Position numbers and translations under genes: made by a program. Positions 1 through 11,596 of a stretch of DNA of 64,000 bases are shown here, piece by piece; within the stretch, counting starts at the first letter, position 1; the number at the start of each line of letters is the position of its first letter. The notes under the pieces were generated by a model. The model saw nothing but the letters and a program-made list of their open reading frames with translations, was not told the DNA's origin and made no database searches. The DNA is from Pseudeuparius sepicola. Lineage: Eukaryota > Arthropoda > Insecta > Coleoptera > Anthribidae. Location of the stretch: the NCBI GenBank assembly GCA_963920635.1, contig OY987298.1:114194035-114258034 (forward strand), given 5' to 3'.

Positions 1-475
1 AATGAAAACACAAACGTAAAACAAAAATGCGATGCACCAACGTACTCCACAAAGTTCCGTTATTTCATTGCACAAACATTAAAATGAAGAAATAACTGAC
101 AACAGCCAAAATAACATAAATATACGCCATAAACAAAGTACATGCCAAAAACGTAGGTGTGCGCCTATGGCTGGAAGCCTTATACACAGCTTAGTTAATT
201 CAGCTTCTCAACCCCAACTCTCTTGGCGGGAACGGTTTGCGTCTATTCCGTTGTGCAGCGTTTAAGCCCCGCCTTCTAGCGGAAAAGACAGCTTTGGCGT
301 CCGTTCAGAGGGGTAGTAGAGTTATTATTCATTCCGAATTCATAGGCGTGGGTTGAATTTCGTTGATTTGATTTAATTGTGATCATTTAGCATTTAGCGT
401 GATTTAGCGTGTTGTTTAGCTTTGAGCGAGGCTTTGAGTTTTAGTAAAACGAGTGAACGAAAAGGACATCATACC
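1..475. other. intergenic, no gene recognised
   Basis: No convincing coding frame, RNA gene or repeat structure was seen. This segment lies directly upstream of the THAP-type exon starting at 476, so it may hold the 5' leader or terminal region of that old transposon, but no terminal inverted repeat was identified. Confidence 0.3.
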
Positions 476-813
476 ATGTGTGCAGTTAAAAGCTGTTTTA
501 ATAAGGATTACAACTTCAAGAAAAAATTCTTTCGTTTTCCCAAGGAACCAAACCGGTAAGTACCTATCTTAGAATTATTCGAATATGCTATTAGTTATTT
601 TAATTTATTTTTTAATAAGTATTCAAAATGTAAATTCTAAACAAAAAGAGGTACCCTTTAAAAATAGTAATTTCTATTTACATTTTGTAACTTATCTACA
701 ATAATTATTAATGTAAATAAATAATTTTTACAGGGCTAGGATATGGGCAATAAAAGCCAATCGGGAGGACCTTGTGGTAAAACTGGATGACCTAGATAAA
801 AGTTACATTTGTT
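476..813 (+). pseudogene. THAP zinc-finger N-terminus of a P-element-like transposase, broken
   Basis: An ATG at 476 opens a reading frame that starts MCAVKSC and reaches FFRFPKEPN before a GTAAGT donor at 556. The frame resumes after a CAG acceptor at 731-733 with ARIWAIKAN and ends SYIC followed by a TAG stop at 811-813. The paired cysteines (Cys2, Cys7), the FRFPK block, the Trp and the third Cys follow the C2CH layout of THAP DNA-binding domains. The usual Cys-x2-His-Phe ending is missing because the stop follows the third Cys, so this copy cannot form a complete finger. A piece resembling the transposase C-terminus lies at 2775-3214, so both are read as remnants of one P-superfamily (THAP9-like) transposon. 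A domesticated THAP gene is the alternative and is less likely given the decay. Confidence 0.6.
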
Positions 814-2774
814 AGACGTTAACGCGTAACGCGATGGTAAGAAAAATTAAATCCAAGATAAATCCAAATTACCTACCTCAATTCTTGATTGGTGAGTATC
901 GTGCGGCCACCAGCTAACAGTGGAGACGGGCATGGGAAATAAAAGATTTTTTTAATAATAGGTGCCACCTAGTTTGTGCGCTCTACACCTCACACAATTT
1001 CTTTTAAGTCCAAACCAGGAAAATCCTTCGTAGGTAGGAAAAAACGGAATTCAAAAATATCAACAAGATTTACTCAAATGGCACTAAATATTCTCAGTTA
1101 TAAACAATTATTACTAGTCATAACTTTAAAGCTATGCCTTTCAGATTCACCAGCTATATTAATAATTAAAATGGTACGTGCTGTATAGTAAAACAAGCGT
1201 ATAGTATCATAAACCCCCGAGCGTGTACACGTTCAGTTCACAAAAAGAAACAATAATACGCCATTGAATATAAGAAATACGCCCCCTATAGGCTCAATGC
1301 TAAACTAGTCTATGGGCCATGCCAACAATGAACAAGAACAAAGAACACACCAGTGTAGACCCAAGGCTAGCACCGTTCCCATGGTGACGATGGCCCATAT
1401 ATTAGTTCGCATAGTCCCGTCGGGGCGTTGGCATCTTAAATTCAGTCGCGTATAGTCAGGACGTTGCAATAGCTAATCACAACCCTGCAAGAGTTGACAT
1501 GACATACGCAATAATAATCAAGACCTACGCAATAATGAGAAAGACGAACGCAGCAATAACACAACGTACGCAATAATAAAAGGAAGGTAAGCTGCAGCCG
1601 CCTACGCTTTCGATTGAATACGTAAATCAAATTAGTTTTACTATTCCAGGCACGATAAATATAAAAAAGGTAAACATGCAAAACTTAGCTGCAAGTTGAG
1701 TCTTCAAAACTGCAATGTTTTTGGGCGAAGGTTCTCCAAACCCCTCTTAGAGCAGTCAAGGACAATGTGCGCTCCAATGTGCGATCAAGGCCACGCTCCA
1801 AACTCAAATCCAAAACAAGAAAAATTCGTAGACTGTGATTTAGAACTTATATCCGAAAAAAAAAAACAACCTAAAATAGAAAACCTATTTTAGTTAAACT
1901 CATAGGCTAAACCTATAAATTAATTTGGAAATTAAAACCAAAATGGGGACTTGAAAATCAAAAATAAATCTTACCTCAAGATATGAGGGTTTTTATCGAC
2001 AAGTGTCCGTGAATTATCGTAAAATTCCGGCACCAAAACCGTTGGAGTAGGTGCTCTATATAGAAAACACTGTAAAAAAACAGCTTCAAGAATAAAATAT
2101 TCACAGTTGAACTTACCCAAAATGTAATCTCGGGATAGAATGAGATGTATTAAATAGTGGATCCTTATGTATCAGGTATTTACGGCTGGTTACGGCAAAT
2201 TATATATCCCGCAACAGGCGGCTAGAAGTCCGTGAACCAACAAGCCAAGTTCCGGCACTTCTGGTACGCACAGCAGGCGAAATACTTCCGGAAAATAAGC
2301 CGGACGAGTTACACAACACTCTGAATCAGTTCTACTGGCGTTTGGAAATATTTTTCCCAAAATGTATGCCGAACCACTATAATATCGGAACTTGGAATCT
2401 CAACTGGCGACGTAGGACTCGAAAATCCCAAGCACGCAAAAAACATTAGGGTATAAAAACGATTTTATTCGATAGACTGGGTACGAAGGACAACTGTGAT
2501 TAAAAGCGAGGAAACGCAGCGAGGGTACTAAGCACGAAACACAAACACATAGTAGCCTCAGCCGCTGCTCAATAGGTGGCGATGCAGTTGCCTTAGGAAA
2601 TTGCTTTAATTCGGTAATTAGAGATTACATCAGAAACATACTTAGGAAGCGGATAAAAATTAAGCAATTTGGGGGGATTTAAAACAGAAGAAGGAAATAC
2701 TCATGAAACTCCAGGGCGATTACATGCGTAGATAAATAATTATTGTTTTTATTAGGTATTTCCTAGTCACCCCA
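814..2774. other. gap between transposase remnants; no gene recognised
   Basis: Only short, stop-interrupted frames are present. Apart from the dispersed repeat at 1250-1453, no structure was recognised. If the flanking THAP and C-terminal pieces belong to one transposon, this is its decayed middle. Confidence 0.3.
1250..1453 (+). repeat. dispersed repeat, inverted copy at 39672-39893
   Basis: About 200 bp here is nearly identical to the reverse complement of 39672-39893, including the run CAATGAACAAGAACAAAGAA. The other copy carries about 20-27 extra bases after GATGGCC. Identity is high over the whole length, so the two copies separated recently compared with the decayed transposons around them. 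No coding potential or terminal repeat was recognised, and the family is not identified. Confidence 0.8.
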
Positions 2775-3214
2775 GTGAGTTCACCAAATATCGAACTAAA
2801 ACCAAATTTGATTGTAACACATTCTGAGTCTAGGAATGAAACCCCCCATGTTCAAGATGTAAACATTGAAATAATCAATAGCATGAATTATTGTAAAGGA
2901 CGAATTATTGCAAACAAAATTATTTGGTACTTGTGTGGCTACCTTTTAAACAAAGCCCTGCAGGTACACTCTTGTGATACTTGCACCAATTATAGCAAAA
3001 GTTATAATGAATAGGATGATTATTTTTATTGTTTTTTGAAGGCATATATAATAATGAAAATGAAGATACCTTATTTGGACAATTGCAAATGCCAAACGAT
3101 AACTTTGTTGACATAATTTGTTACAAATTATTTGTAACACTAAAAAGATATTTCAAGATAATTTTGAACAATTATCCACAAAAAATAACATTTGTACAAT
3201 ACTTTTCGAATTAA
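2775..3214 (+). pseudogene. P-element/THAP9-like transposase C-terminal remnant
   Basis: Two adjacent frames (2775-3014, then about 3029-3214) show a block with the motifs WYLCGYLLNKAL and CDTCTNYSKSYNE, and a second block with EDTLFGQLQMPNDNFVDII. This Cys-x2-Cys region after a GYLLNK-type segment is typical of the C-terminal part of insect THAP9/P-element-like transposases. The frame is interrupted by stops and at least one shift, and no C-terminal end is visible before the LINE tail at about 3260. Assignment rests on motif pattern only. Confidence 0.5.
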
Positions 3215-3259
3215 TACTACCTTTTAGTCATCTGTGCCATTCTTTTCTGAAAGAATTTG

Positions 3260-3287
3260 TAATAATAATAATAATAATAATAATAAA
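3260..3287. repeat. (TAA)n microsatellite, LINE 3' tail
   Basis: About nine perfect AAT/TAA units sit at the 3' end of the minus-strand LINE. Simple-repeat tails of this kind are usual for APE-type LINEs and mark the 3' boundary of the insertion. Confidence 0.85.
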
Positions 3288-3564
3288 GTTTATTTACTGA
3301 ATCATATAAGTAACATATAGATAACATATAAATTATAAAGCAAAGACTGTAAATAAACAGTGATGAAACCCACAAAAGATGCTTAATGATCTTGTGCGTG
3401 GGTAACTGAATAAAGAGAAAACGCCTTAAATCTAACTATTGCTATTGACTATTATTAACTAACGAATATATTTAACTATACTATGACAAAATGACAAACA
3501 CAAAAGGAAATCACCATGTGGAAGTACCGAAAATCATCAAATTAATATAGTGTGATTATTGACG

Positions 3565-4383
3565 TTACAAACAAGGATAGTCATTTTTTCTGTCTATCAA
3601 TTTGTGAGCTAAGTGTCTTGGTTGTGACAGTATCCATTCCGACAACTTTCTCTTAAACATTTGTGGAGAGTTTAAGTTTTTAAGGCTTGATGGAATATTA
3701 GCATATATTATTGGGCTTAGGTAATTATAGCATCTCTGAGATATAGTCTTAGACACAGAAGGTAGGTATGTAGTTTTAGATTTGAGCCGTGTATTATACT
3801 GATGATCAATTTGCTTCAGGTTTATCTTGTTTTTGTGATGGTAGATCGCTAGTGAACGAAAAAAAAGTTGACGTAAATCAAAAGTTTGACTTTCCATAAA
3901 CAATGCATCAGAAGGAAATGTTTATTTCTTACCGTGTACACCCTTTAATAGCCACTTTTGTGCTATCTCTAGATTATTCATATGCACATTTGACACTTCT
4001 CCCCAGGCCAATATACCATACATTAAATGACTAAGAGCCAAGCTGTTATATAGTATTTTTAAATTTTTGTTGTCAAATATTTCCCTGTACATTTTAAATT
4101 TAGCTATTAGTATACGTATTTTTTTACATAGGAAATCTGTGTGGTAATTCCATCGTAGGTGAGAATCAAAATAAATGACAAGATATTTAAAGTTATTTGT
4201 AGACCTTATTGTTTGATACAAGTTATTATGAAGAAAACATATGGAATTAAACCATGGGAGCATGTCACTGTAGCAACTAAAAGGCATAAAATAGGTCTTA
4301 GAAACATTAATCGTTAAGAGTTTATCATCAAACCAATCAGCTATATATGCCATGTCTGCTTCAACCTTGCTTTTGAGAGACAA
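3565..4383 (-). pseudogene. LINE ORF2, C-terminal region after the RT core
   Basis: Two frames (3922-4383 and 3565-3903) in the same phase carry the post-RT part of LINE ORF2. Visible blocks include WFDDKLLTINVSKT, a HLMYGILAWGE motif typical of the RT thumb/connection region, and a C-terminal stretch rich in basic residues with YNTRLK. A stop between the two frames breaks the ORF. The first block continues in frame with the YADD motif at 4414-4425. Confidence 0.75.
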
Positions 4384-4399
4384 CCAGGTATCATCCCTA

Positions 4400-5523
4400 T
4401 AGAATATGGCAGTATCATCGGCATAGCTAGTTATGTGGCCTTCACTTGTGAGTTCGTATAAGTCATTAATTAGTTAAACAGAATTGGTCCCAGTATGGTT
4501 CCCTGTGGCACCCCATATTCCAAGACAAAAGCTTCACTTAGTGTATCTCCTATTTTCACATGTTGCACTCTATTTGTTAAATAGCTTCCAAGTAGCCGGT
4601 GTGATCGATCCCTAAACCCAATTCTCTCTAAGGTTTACAAAAGTTTGACATGACTCACTGTGTCGAACGCTTTAGCTAAATCGATAAAAACACACAGACT
4701 AGGAGCTGAGTGATCTAAGGCATCGTAAATTTTTGAAGTTAATTCCGTCATTGCGTTTTCCGTCGCTTTCTTTTCGCGAAAGCCAAATTGGTGTGGACTT
4801 AAAATATTGTACTTATCGAGATAGCTATTGATACGAGTGGCTAATGCTCCTTCAAATATTTTAGCAACTGTTGAGATTAAGGTGATCGGTCTATAATTAG
4901 TGAAGTCATGCAGATCGCCAGACTTGTAGATGGGTTTAACCAAACCTGTTTTAAATGCACTTGGAAAGATTCCATCATCCATACATTTGTTAATTATGTA
5001 GGCAAGTGGTTCAGAGATATATTCAGATTAGTTTGAAGTTTTCAGAGGTTAGATTATGAATTGCCGGAGCTTTTTTTGTTTTGAGGTTATTTATTATTTT
5101 TTTAATTTCGTCACTGTTTGTGTTTGATAAAAATATGGAATTTGAAATTTGCTTGGATGGAAAGTTATTATTTCCAGTATTGATTATTTTAGATGCTAGT
5201 GTGTTTCCTACGGAACCATAGTATTTTGCAAATTGTTCTGCAATTTCTGTATTCTTTTCCAGTAGTTCTCCATTAGCCGATTTAATTTTTTTAATTTCCT
5301 TAGGAAGTGAGTCGCCCTTTAGATTTTTAATACTATTCCATAGTTTATTTTGGTTAGCTTTATTTTCATTGACAATTTTGTGATAATAATTTTTTTTTGC
5401 TGTTTTTATAGATTGCTGGAGTTTATTTTTAAATACTTTGAACTGTTTTTCCAGATGTAGATTATTAGGCTCCCTTTTGTATTCCTTGTACAACATATTT
5501 CTTTTATTAATAGATTTGATCAA
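4400..5523 (-). pseudogene. LINE ORF2, reverse transcriptase
   Basis: The frame at 5023-5523 holds the basic linker and the start of RT (LKTKKAPAIHN, a degenerate K-x-PG-xDG block in which the Gly-Asp is altered). The frame at 4635-4982 holds FTNYRPITLISTVAKIFE, HQFGFREKKAT and the first catalytic block DLAKAFDTVSH. A third frame carries the YADD catalytic box at 4414-4425 (YADDTAIFYRDD). Two frameshifts and a stop separate the pieces. The RT is recognisable but not functional. Confidence 0.85.
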
Positions 5524-5772
5524 GCTATCTTATCCATGGTGTTCTTTTGATATTGGACCGTTTTATTTCCCGTCTATGTGTGCAGTGAGCGAAGTGATAC
5601 ATTAGTTTAGAAACAAACATGTCAGCGACCTTCTCTGCATCATCATTGCCATATAAATCTAGCCACATTTCTTTGCTTAGGTTTTCTTTGCGTCTACATT
5701 GGTCGATGTAAACTTTGTATCTAGGCGGTTGAGTTCTTATTGATTTTTTGTCAGGAATATTAACGCTCATTA

Positions 5773-6522
5773 TTATTGGGTAATGGTCAGTAATTTTATC
5801 TTGGAGGATAATGGGAATAAAGTTATTTGGTTGCAAGGTCGTAGAGGTCCTAAAAAACATATACAGGAAGATTTGCCACCTTGCCCTTCTCTTGTGATAC
5901 CGTTTATTGCAGAAACGTAACCCCATTCAGAGAGAATATTTAAGTAATCCGAACTACTCCTACTCATCGTATCCAGAATATCGATATTGATATCTCCAAT
6001 TATGATACTTGTCACAGTTGATAATGGGTGTAGGTTTTCAAGATAAGAATGGAGGTTTATCACAAATTCATTTTCATTTGTGGAAGGTGATCTGTATATA
6101 GCAGAGATGTGGAAAAGCCTGTTTAGAAAGGAAAACTCCAACTCTACTACCTTAGTGCTACCGATCTCTGTTACGCGGTAATTTACGTCTTTGATTTCAT
6201 TTCTCACATACACAACAACACCATCATTTATCGTTAAATTTGCATTGTTGTAAATCAACTGGTTACCAGGAATATGAAATAATGTCGGATCAAGCAATAT
6301 TCTCGTTTCACTGAGAACAAGTATGTCAAAACGGACTGCCACACATTCCAAGACAATTAGTAGTTCACTTATATTTTTGGATATGCTACGAATGTTAGTG
6401 TGAAATATATTAAGTGTAGCAGATTTATCATTTTCAGTTAGGAGGTGTTTACATTCCATAAAAGTTTTTGCGATTTTTGTATCCGTGGTTTTGATTGAAA
6501 AGTCCCTGATGTAAGTATTCAT
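5773..6522 (-). pseudogene. LINE ORF2, APE-type endonuclease
   Basis: The frame opens at an ATG at 6522 and shows the apurinic/apyrimidinic endonuclease order typical of LINEs: FHTNIRSISKN near the N-terminus, DILVLSETRI, an SAIYRSP block, and IIGDINIDIL (the GDFN-like metal-site motif). A frameshift near 5850 moves the final block, ITDHYPI (the SDH-like catalytic His motif), into another frame at 5525-5926. About 249 residues remain in the first frame. Confidence 0.85.
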
Positions 6523-6880
6523 ATTAAAAAGTGCTATTCAAACGTGTTTATAGTGTAGATAATGTACGACAACCCCGATTAAACGATTCTATACACTCTC
6601 CATAAGAGATATAAAAAGACATACATAAGCAGACACTTACAACTATTAGCTTACTATTAAAATACAATGTAGCAGAACCTTTACACCTAAGTATACTAAA
6701 ATAAAATGAACAAAAAGAAAACAAATATATTATAATAAGCTTTACTTCTTTGCAGTAGAGTTGATTCTCTGTTTTTGCTGCAGTCTTGTGTTTACTGCTT
6801 TTATCTGTTGTGAGATAACTTTGGGGGTAGTTAGAATCTTATTTTCCACCTTTGATTCCTTGTTATGCAGTGGTACTTAG

Positions 6881-8769
6881 GTTATATTTAAGGGTTAGAA
6901 TTTATTAGACGCTAAACGCTATAAACCAAAATTTTAAGAATATTAAAAAAAAACTTATAATTTGGAAAAATCTGTAGTGATTATATTTTTGTTTGTACAT
7001 TATACTATATTTTTTGTATATTATATTGTAGGTATATTTTATAAAATGTATAAGTATAGGTATTTTTGTTCGATGGTGTTGTTTGTTTATCATTTATATT
7101 ATTTAGGCAATACAACTATTAAGAACTACGCAATTTTATTTCCTGCCATTTTCACCCTTTATTTTGGTACTTGATATGAATACTGTTTTACGAAATTATT
7201 TTATTGCGAATATATTATTAAACTCATGTAATTATAAAATCACTGGTTCTATAAATACCACTGAAGGAATAGTAAATTTTAAATCAAGCCCAATTTGCAG
7301 TACCAGTGCTTTTATTATACTAATTTCATACAGCCTTGTTTTATTATACTACTTTCTTACAATCTTCTACTTCTTTCTAGTTCTTCTTATCAGAGTAGTT
7401 CTTTTTAATGCACTAGCACCAATACCAGTACCTACTCAAATTCAGTGGCCTCTTTTTCCTCTTTTTTTCTCTTGCAGTACATTGTTGAGGAGAAAGTATG
7501 GTATATTCGCCAGTCTCAAAAGTAAAGGAATAATGATATTTTTTAGAGGATTTTGTAATTTGTAATGGAGTCCTCTTTTTCTTTTATATTCTTCTCGATT
7601 TGCATAGATAACAACTTGTTTTCTAATGGATTAACATCTTCATCAAAACCATCTAAATCTTGGCTATGATAGCCATTGAAAGGAAAGGAAATAACGAGTT
7701 ACCAAGTTAGGCGGACACAGCTAAAGTTGGACATACCCGCCTCTACGAAGAGTGACATGGAAGATTTGAAGCTCACAAGAGGATTCCATTGGAAAAGAAT
7801 GTATTTTATCAGTGAATAAATAGTTCAAGTTTACAAGTTAAGCGAACACAGCAATAGCTGGACATATCCGTACCAACGAAGAGGTGTCGCAGGCCCCATG
7901 TTGGCTCAATTGTTCGAACCCAACTAACCTAGCTTTACATATATTGTGAATTGTGACAATATCAATCCCCGCGTTCCTTTTGCCCCATACACTGAGAACT
8001 TTAGCTCAGTTGTTAGCCGAGCCACTCAGTTTGTTTTTTCCTGTCAAAGGCTGATCTTGTGAAAGGGTCATTTTCCCCACCACCAAACAGCCAATATGCT
8101 CGATAGCAGAGCATGTAAAACGACCAGCAGTATTACTCCCCATGGCGGGAAAATTCTGCGCACCTGTTCGCACAGCGGCCATTTGCAGTGCCGTGGAGTG
8201 TGCTTTTTTGTAAATTGTGCTTTGTGCTAGTATCTTTAAATAAAGAATCCCAGGGAGGAGTCAAAGCTGCTTCTGCTTACCACACACTATATAATATATT
8301 ATACTTTACTAATATCGTCGATGGAGGCTTCCTCATTCAACGCTAATACTATGTATTTCTGAATTGATTTTCCCGAGTACACCTCTGACTTCTATTCCCC
8401 CAATATGACTCAAGGTCATTGAATTTGCGGTTGATTTCTGTAGAGTAAGTATATACTGCTGGGTGTTTTATATGCTCTGTCGATAGTGAGTGTCCTCGCG
8501 ATGATGTGCTTGAAGGGGGAGGTAAAGAATCTCACTTTAGCTCACATTCTTATTTGTAAAAGGAACTGCTACCAACTGAGAAAGTAAGAATTCTTAAGAA
8601 AAGTGGCAAAAGGAACGCGGCTAATGTCAACATCAATCAACACGTCCAAATAGACCATCAACCTAACCCTAAGTTGTTTTGTGGGTTAATGTTGATCAAA
8701 ACAAAACGATCGATTGAAAGAGCAATAATTTTATTTTTATTATTTTGCATCAAGCATAATAAGTAAAAG
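6881..8769. other. AT-rich intergenic region with short repeat fragments
   Basis: No gene was recognised. The open frame at 7164-7565 (+) is AT-rich and hydrophobic without family motifs, and is probably chance. Two diverged direct copies of about 55 bp lie at 7701-7755 and 7835-7890 (GCGGACACAGC and GCGAACACAGC cores). A stretch at 8241-8262 (AATAAAGAATCCCAGGGAGG) matches the terminal repeat of the MITE at 9993-10354, so an old end of the same family lies here. Confidence 0.4.
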
Positions 8770-9684
8770 ATGGAAGAAATAAAAAAATTTAATGTGAAAA
8801 ACTTTATCAAAGTTGACTCACATGCCACAAGGCTCAAATCATTGCGCTTGCCCAGAGATTTGAGTTTGGGTGGCACCAAAGTGAAGAAAAGTAATTTTAA
8901 GCCGAATTTGAATGTTGTTCGCAACAAAATCGAAAAACCAAGAGATTTACACAAATCTCTAAGCCGAAAGAAAAAGACAGATGTCTTGAACAGTAACAAT
9001 AAAAATAATAATAGATATGTTCAATCGACTGGCGTCTTTTCAGAGGGTATTGGTATAACTGAAACGTTTACATCGCTAGCAAATGTTAAAAGTTCTAATG
9101 TGGAAACGCAAGAACAAACAAGTAGTTACAAACTCCCTGAAAACACTGGTATTGTCACAAACAAATCTAATAAAGCTGAAGTTATTGAAAAATCTGGGGA
9201 ACAAAATGCTACAGATACATCATTTAAAAACGAATGCGATGATAATGATGAAAAAGAATCTTTTGTTCCAACCGTATGGGATGAAAGTTCTGTAGCACAT
9301 GATTATGCTTCAAATATTAAAAGCGATATAATAGATTATTTTTGTTTGGAATGTGAAGATGGAGACAAGCCGAAGTTGAGCTTGTGGCAGTTACCTGATT
9401 CGTTTTCATTGGAGAAAGATAAAGGTTCTAATACAGTTATGACAGATTGCAAATTGAAAGACATCCCACAAGGAAACATTGGGAAAATGTTAATAAGAAA
9501 ATCGGGAAAGGTTGATGTATGCATTGCGAATTGTAAATACGAAATAGACTTGGCAAGTTTAGGATTTCACATGGAAGAACTAATGTGTGTAGATACCGAG
9601 AATAATAATGTAGCAGTTTTGGGAGATATTGGAAATAGATTCATTCTTAGTCCTGACTGGAAATTTCTGCTATCGATTTCATAA
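8770..9684 (+). CDS. Polr3D: RNA polymerase III subunit RPC4 (POLR3D)
   Basis: This is a complete single-exon frame of 304 residues with ATG at 8770 and TAA at 9684. RPC4 (yeast C53) pairs with RPC5 in a TFIIF-like module on RNA polymerase III in the nucleus and acts in initiation and termination of tRNA and 5S transcription. Two family signatures are visible. One is an N-terminal block, LRLPRDLSLGG (about residues 25-36), followed by a basic KPNLN stretch. The other is the conserved C-terminal domain (about residues 225-304), including GNIGKMLIRKSGKVDV, VAVLGDIGNRF and the ending SPDWKFLL. The middle is acidic, Ser/Asn-rich and low in complexity, as expected for this subunit. It is shorter than the vertebrate protein (about 400 residues). 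No intron, frameshift or internal stop is seen. It could be a naturally intronless gene or an intact retrocopy; no poly(A) tract follows. Confidence 0.88.
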   Translation: MEEIKKFNVKNFIKVDSHATRLKSLRLPRDLSLGGTKVKKSNFKPNLNVVRNKIEKPRDLHKSLSRKKKTDVLNSNNKNNNRYVQSTGVFSEGIGITETFTSLANVKSSNVETQEQTSSYKLPENTGIVTNKSNKAEVIEKSGEQNATDTSFKNECDDNDEKESFVPTVWDESSVAHDYASNIKSDIIDYFCLECEDGDKPKLSLWQLPDSFSLEKDKGSNTVMTDCKLKDIPQGNIGKMLIRKSGKVDVCIANCKYEIDLASLGFHMEELMCVDTENNNVAVLGDIGNRFILSPDWKFLLSIS

Positions 9685-9992
9685 ACTTACGAACTTTTAT
9701 CAAACCACATAAGTATAGTTTAAAGTAGATTATAATTAATATTACATACCGATTAAGGTGCAGTAGCTATTTGCCAAAAATTGCTAATGTAAATATTTTG
9801 AAAAGTATGTTGTATATCTTCATGTGGACCAGCTTAAAACAGAACAAGATTTTTGTAAAAATGAAAATATATTTTGCTGTACATAAATGGAGTACTACAG
9901 TAATATTGAAGCTCTCGAGGTGATTAATAATTCCTTGGGTTTCTTGCATTGGTAATGAAGGTAATTGCTTGTCTGATTCACTGTGTTTAGCC
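9685..9992. other. 3' flank of Polr3D
   Basis: No gene is seen. The first AATAAA after the stop lies inside the terminal repeat of the following MITE (about 9998), so this mobile element may supply the poly(A) signal of the Polr3D transcript. This is inference from position only. Confidence 0.3.
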
Positions 9993-10354
9993 CTACGAAT
10001 AAAGAACCCCAGGAAGGAGCAAATTTGGGCTTTACGGTGGACCGGTCCAGTCTCTGCATATGGCTGCATGCCGTTTCCGGTTTACAAAAGTACTTACCGA
10101 TGGAATGTTATCCCTCAAACATTTTGTTCTGGTAGTCACGGAATAGCCGCAGGCTGCACAGCTAACCATAATAGATCTCCAAAAAGTACTTATTGAAGAA
10201 CTACACAAATATCTAATAGCACAAACCACCGTGACAACTGTCAAATATAAAAATATTTTGTCAAAATTCAGTCTCCATACAGGGCGATTTCCGTCGCACG
10301 TATTTTACAATACACATAGAGCTTTGGCTCCTTCCTGGGGTTCTTTATTCATTG
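9993..10354. mobile_element. hAT-like MITE, 362 bp
   Basis: The ends are inverted repeats of about 28 bp. The left end reads GAATAAAGAACCCCAGGAAG from 9997, and the right end reads CTTCCTGGGGTTCTTTATTC ending at 10350. The octamer GTTTAGCC flanks both sides (9985-9992 and 10355-10362), giving an 8-bp target duplication as made by hAT-type transposases. No transposase frame is present, so this is a non-autonomous element. Confidence 0.75.
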
Positions 10355-10504
10355 GTTTAGCCACTATTACTATGCTGATATGATGCCGCAACACACACCT
10401 ATCCCTTGATACAATAATAAGATAGGATCACTTGGAGAACGAATTTTGAACCGATTCACGCCGTCATCTGGTCACAGAATGTATGTCAATAATCAAACTT
10501 CCCA

Positions 10505-10640
10505 ATGCTTTTCGCGTTATATTTATACCGAGAACGATCGTCAAACCTCAGGACTGCCATACTTCTTATCCTTCTAGGCGATGCGGGCGCTTGGGGAAGG
10601 CTGATATTCGATATTAGAGGCGATAATGAAAAAGCAGAAA
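10505..10640 (-). repeat. diverged dispersed repeat, inverted copy at 20796-20895
   Basis: The reverse complement contains CGCCTAGAAGGATAAGAAG, followed by GGCAGTCC and later GCGAAAAG. The segment at 20796-20895 has the same order (CGCCTAGAAGGATAAAAAG, then GGTCCGG and GCGAAAAG). The copies are diverged and no terminal structure is visible. It is an unclassified repeat. Confidence 0.5.
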
Positions 10641-11596
10641 TTTTTGCCTTTTCTATAATGTGTACTTGAACAATCTGTACTCGACAAACCATATCAAAAA
10701 TTATTTGTTTTGAACTCAAAACCCACAAAAACCGGCTTTGAATGTAATTTAAACTAATTTGAATGATTTTTGTCACCCATTGACGTATATTCGAATAGTC
10801 AAAATATGTATGTGAACTTATCTTATTATGTCAGGAATGTCAGCTATGATGACCATGATAACCTAACTATGATTTCTTATCCGAAACGAGCGTCACTCCC
10901 TTTATTAAAAAATTTAGAAGACTCGAGAAGGCTACACTTGCGATCTGTTAGCATCTGAAATTATAGCCCAATGGAATAATCTTTCTTCCCTACATTACAT
11001 CAGACATATTTGCATTAAAAAATGATAGTCTGTATTACTGAGATCAGGCAGTTAATCTACTGGGAATTGTTAACACTGTGATTGTAGAAGTTTGTGAAGT
11101 CAGTCGACTTGGTCAACAATATTACAGCCATATTTTCACGAGCAGGGTTTAGGTTTAGGCAGGTTTTGTTTGAATTAAGTCTGACGTCATGAAAATTTTC
11201 TTATATGCCAAAAACGGATGTTTTTGGAATGCTGTTGTAAGTTGTAACTCTTATTTATAATAATAACCTTCCGCAATGCTACAAAACAATCTGCAAAGAA
11301 CAGAACGAGACCTCCCCTTTGATAAAACCGCCTCGCATAAACGGGATAAAGCTAAAAATTTTTGTAGGGTTTTGCTCGCGAAAATGCATTTTAAACTTCA
11401 ACAATGTGTGCCTTCCTCACTAATAATTAAAAGTGGAAGGCCTGTGATTTCCTATCCAAATTGGTGTTTAACATATGAGGGAGTTTGGCTCAATTTTCAA
11501 AATTTTTATTAATATTTTGTAAAAAACATAAATTAAAAAAAAACTAGGAAGTCATTTAGTTCGGGCATTAGAAAGGTAAAGCTTTGTGAATTATAC

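Larger units (their letters stand above)
3258..6880 (-). mobile_element. decayed APE-type non-LTR retrotransposon (LINE)
   Basis: Read on the minus strand this runs from an ORF1 tail (about 6880-6745) through ORF2 (6522 down to 3565) to a 3' end AATAAACTTTATTATT that grades into a TTA microsatellite (about 3286-3260). Order of parts: apurinic-type endonuclease, linker, reverse transcriptase with a YADD box, C-terminal region. ORF2 is split over all three minus frames by several frameshifts, so the copy is dead. It sits just downstream of the P-element-like remnant and probably inserted into it. The clade (Jockey, CR1 or a related APE group) is not assigned. Confidence 0.85.

Noticed and set aside
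7164..7565. 133-codon hydrophobic frame
   Set aside because: AT-rich low-complexity composition, no start context or homologous motif. Likely chance.
7905..7925. GTTCGAACCC resembling a tRNA T-loop
   Set aside because: No acceptor, D-arm or anticodon stem could be built around it.
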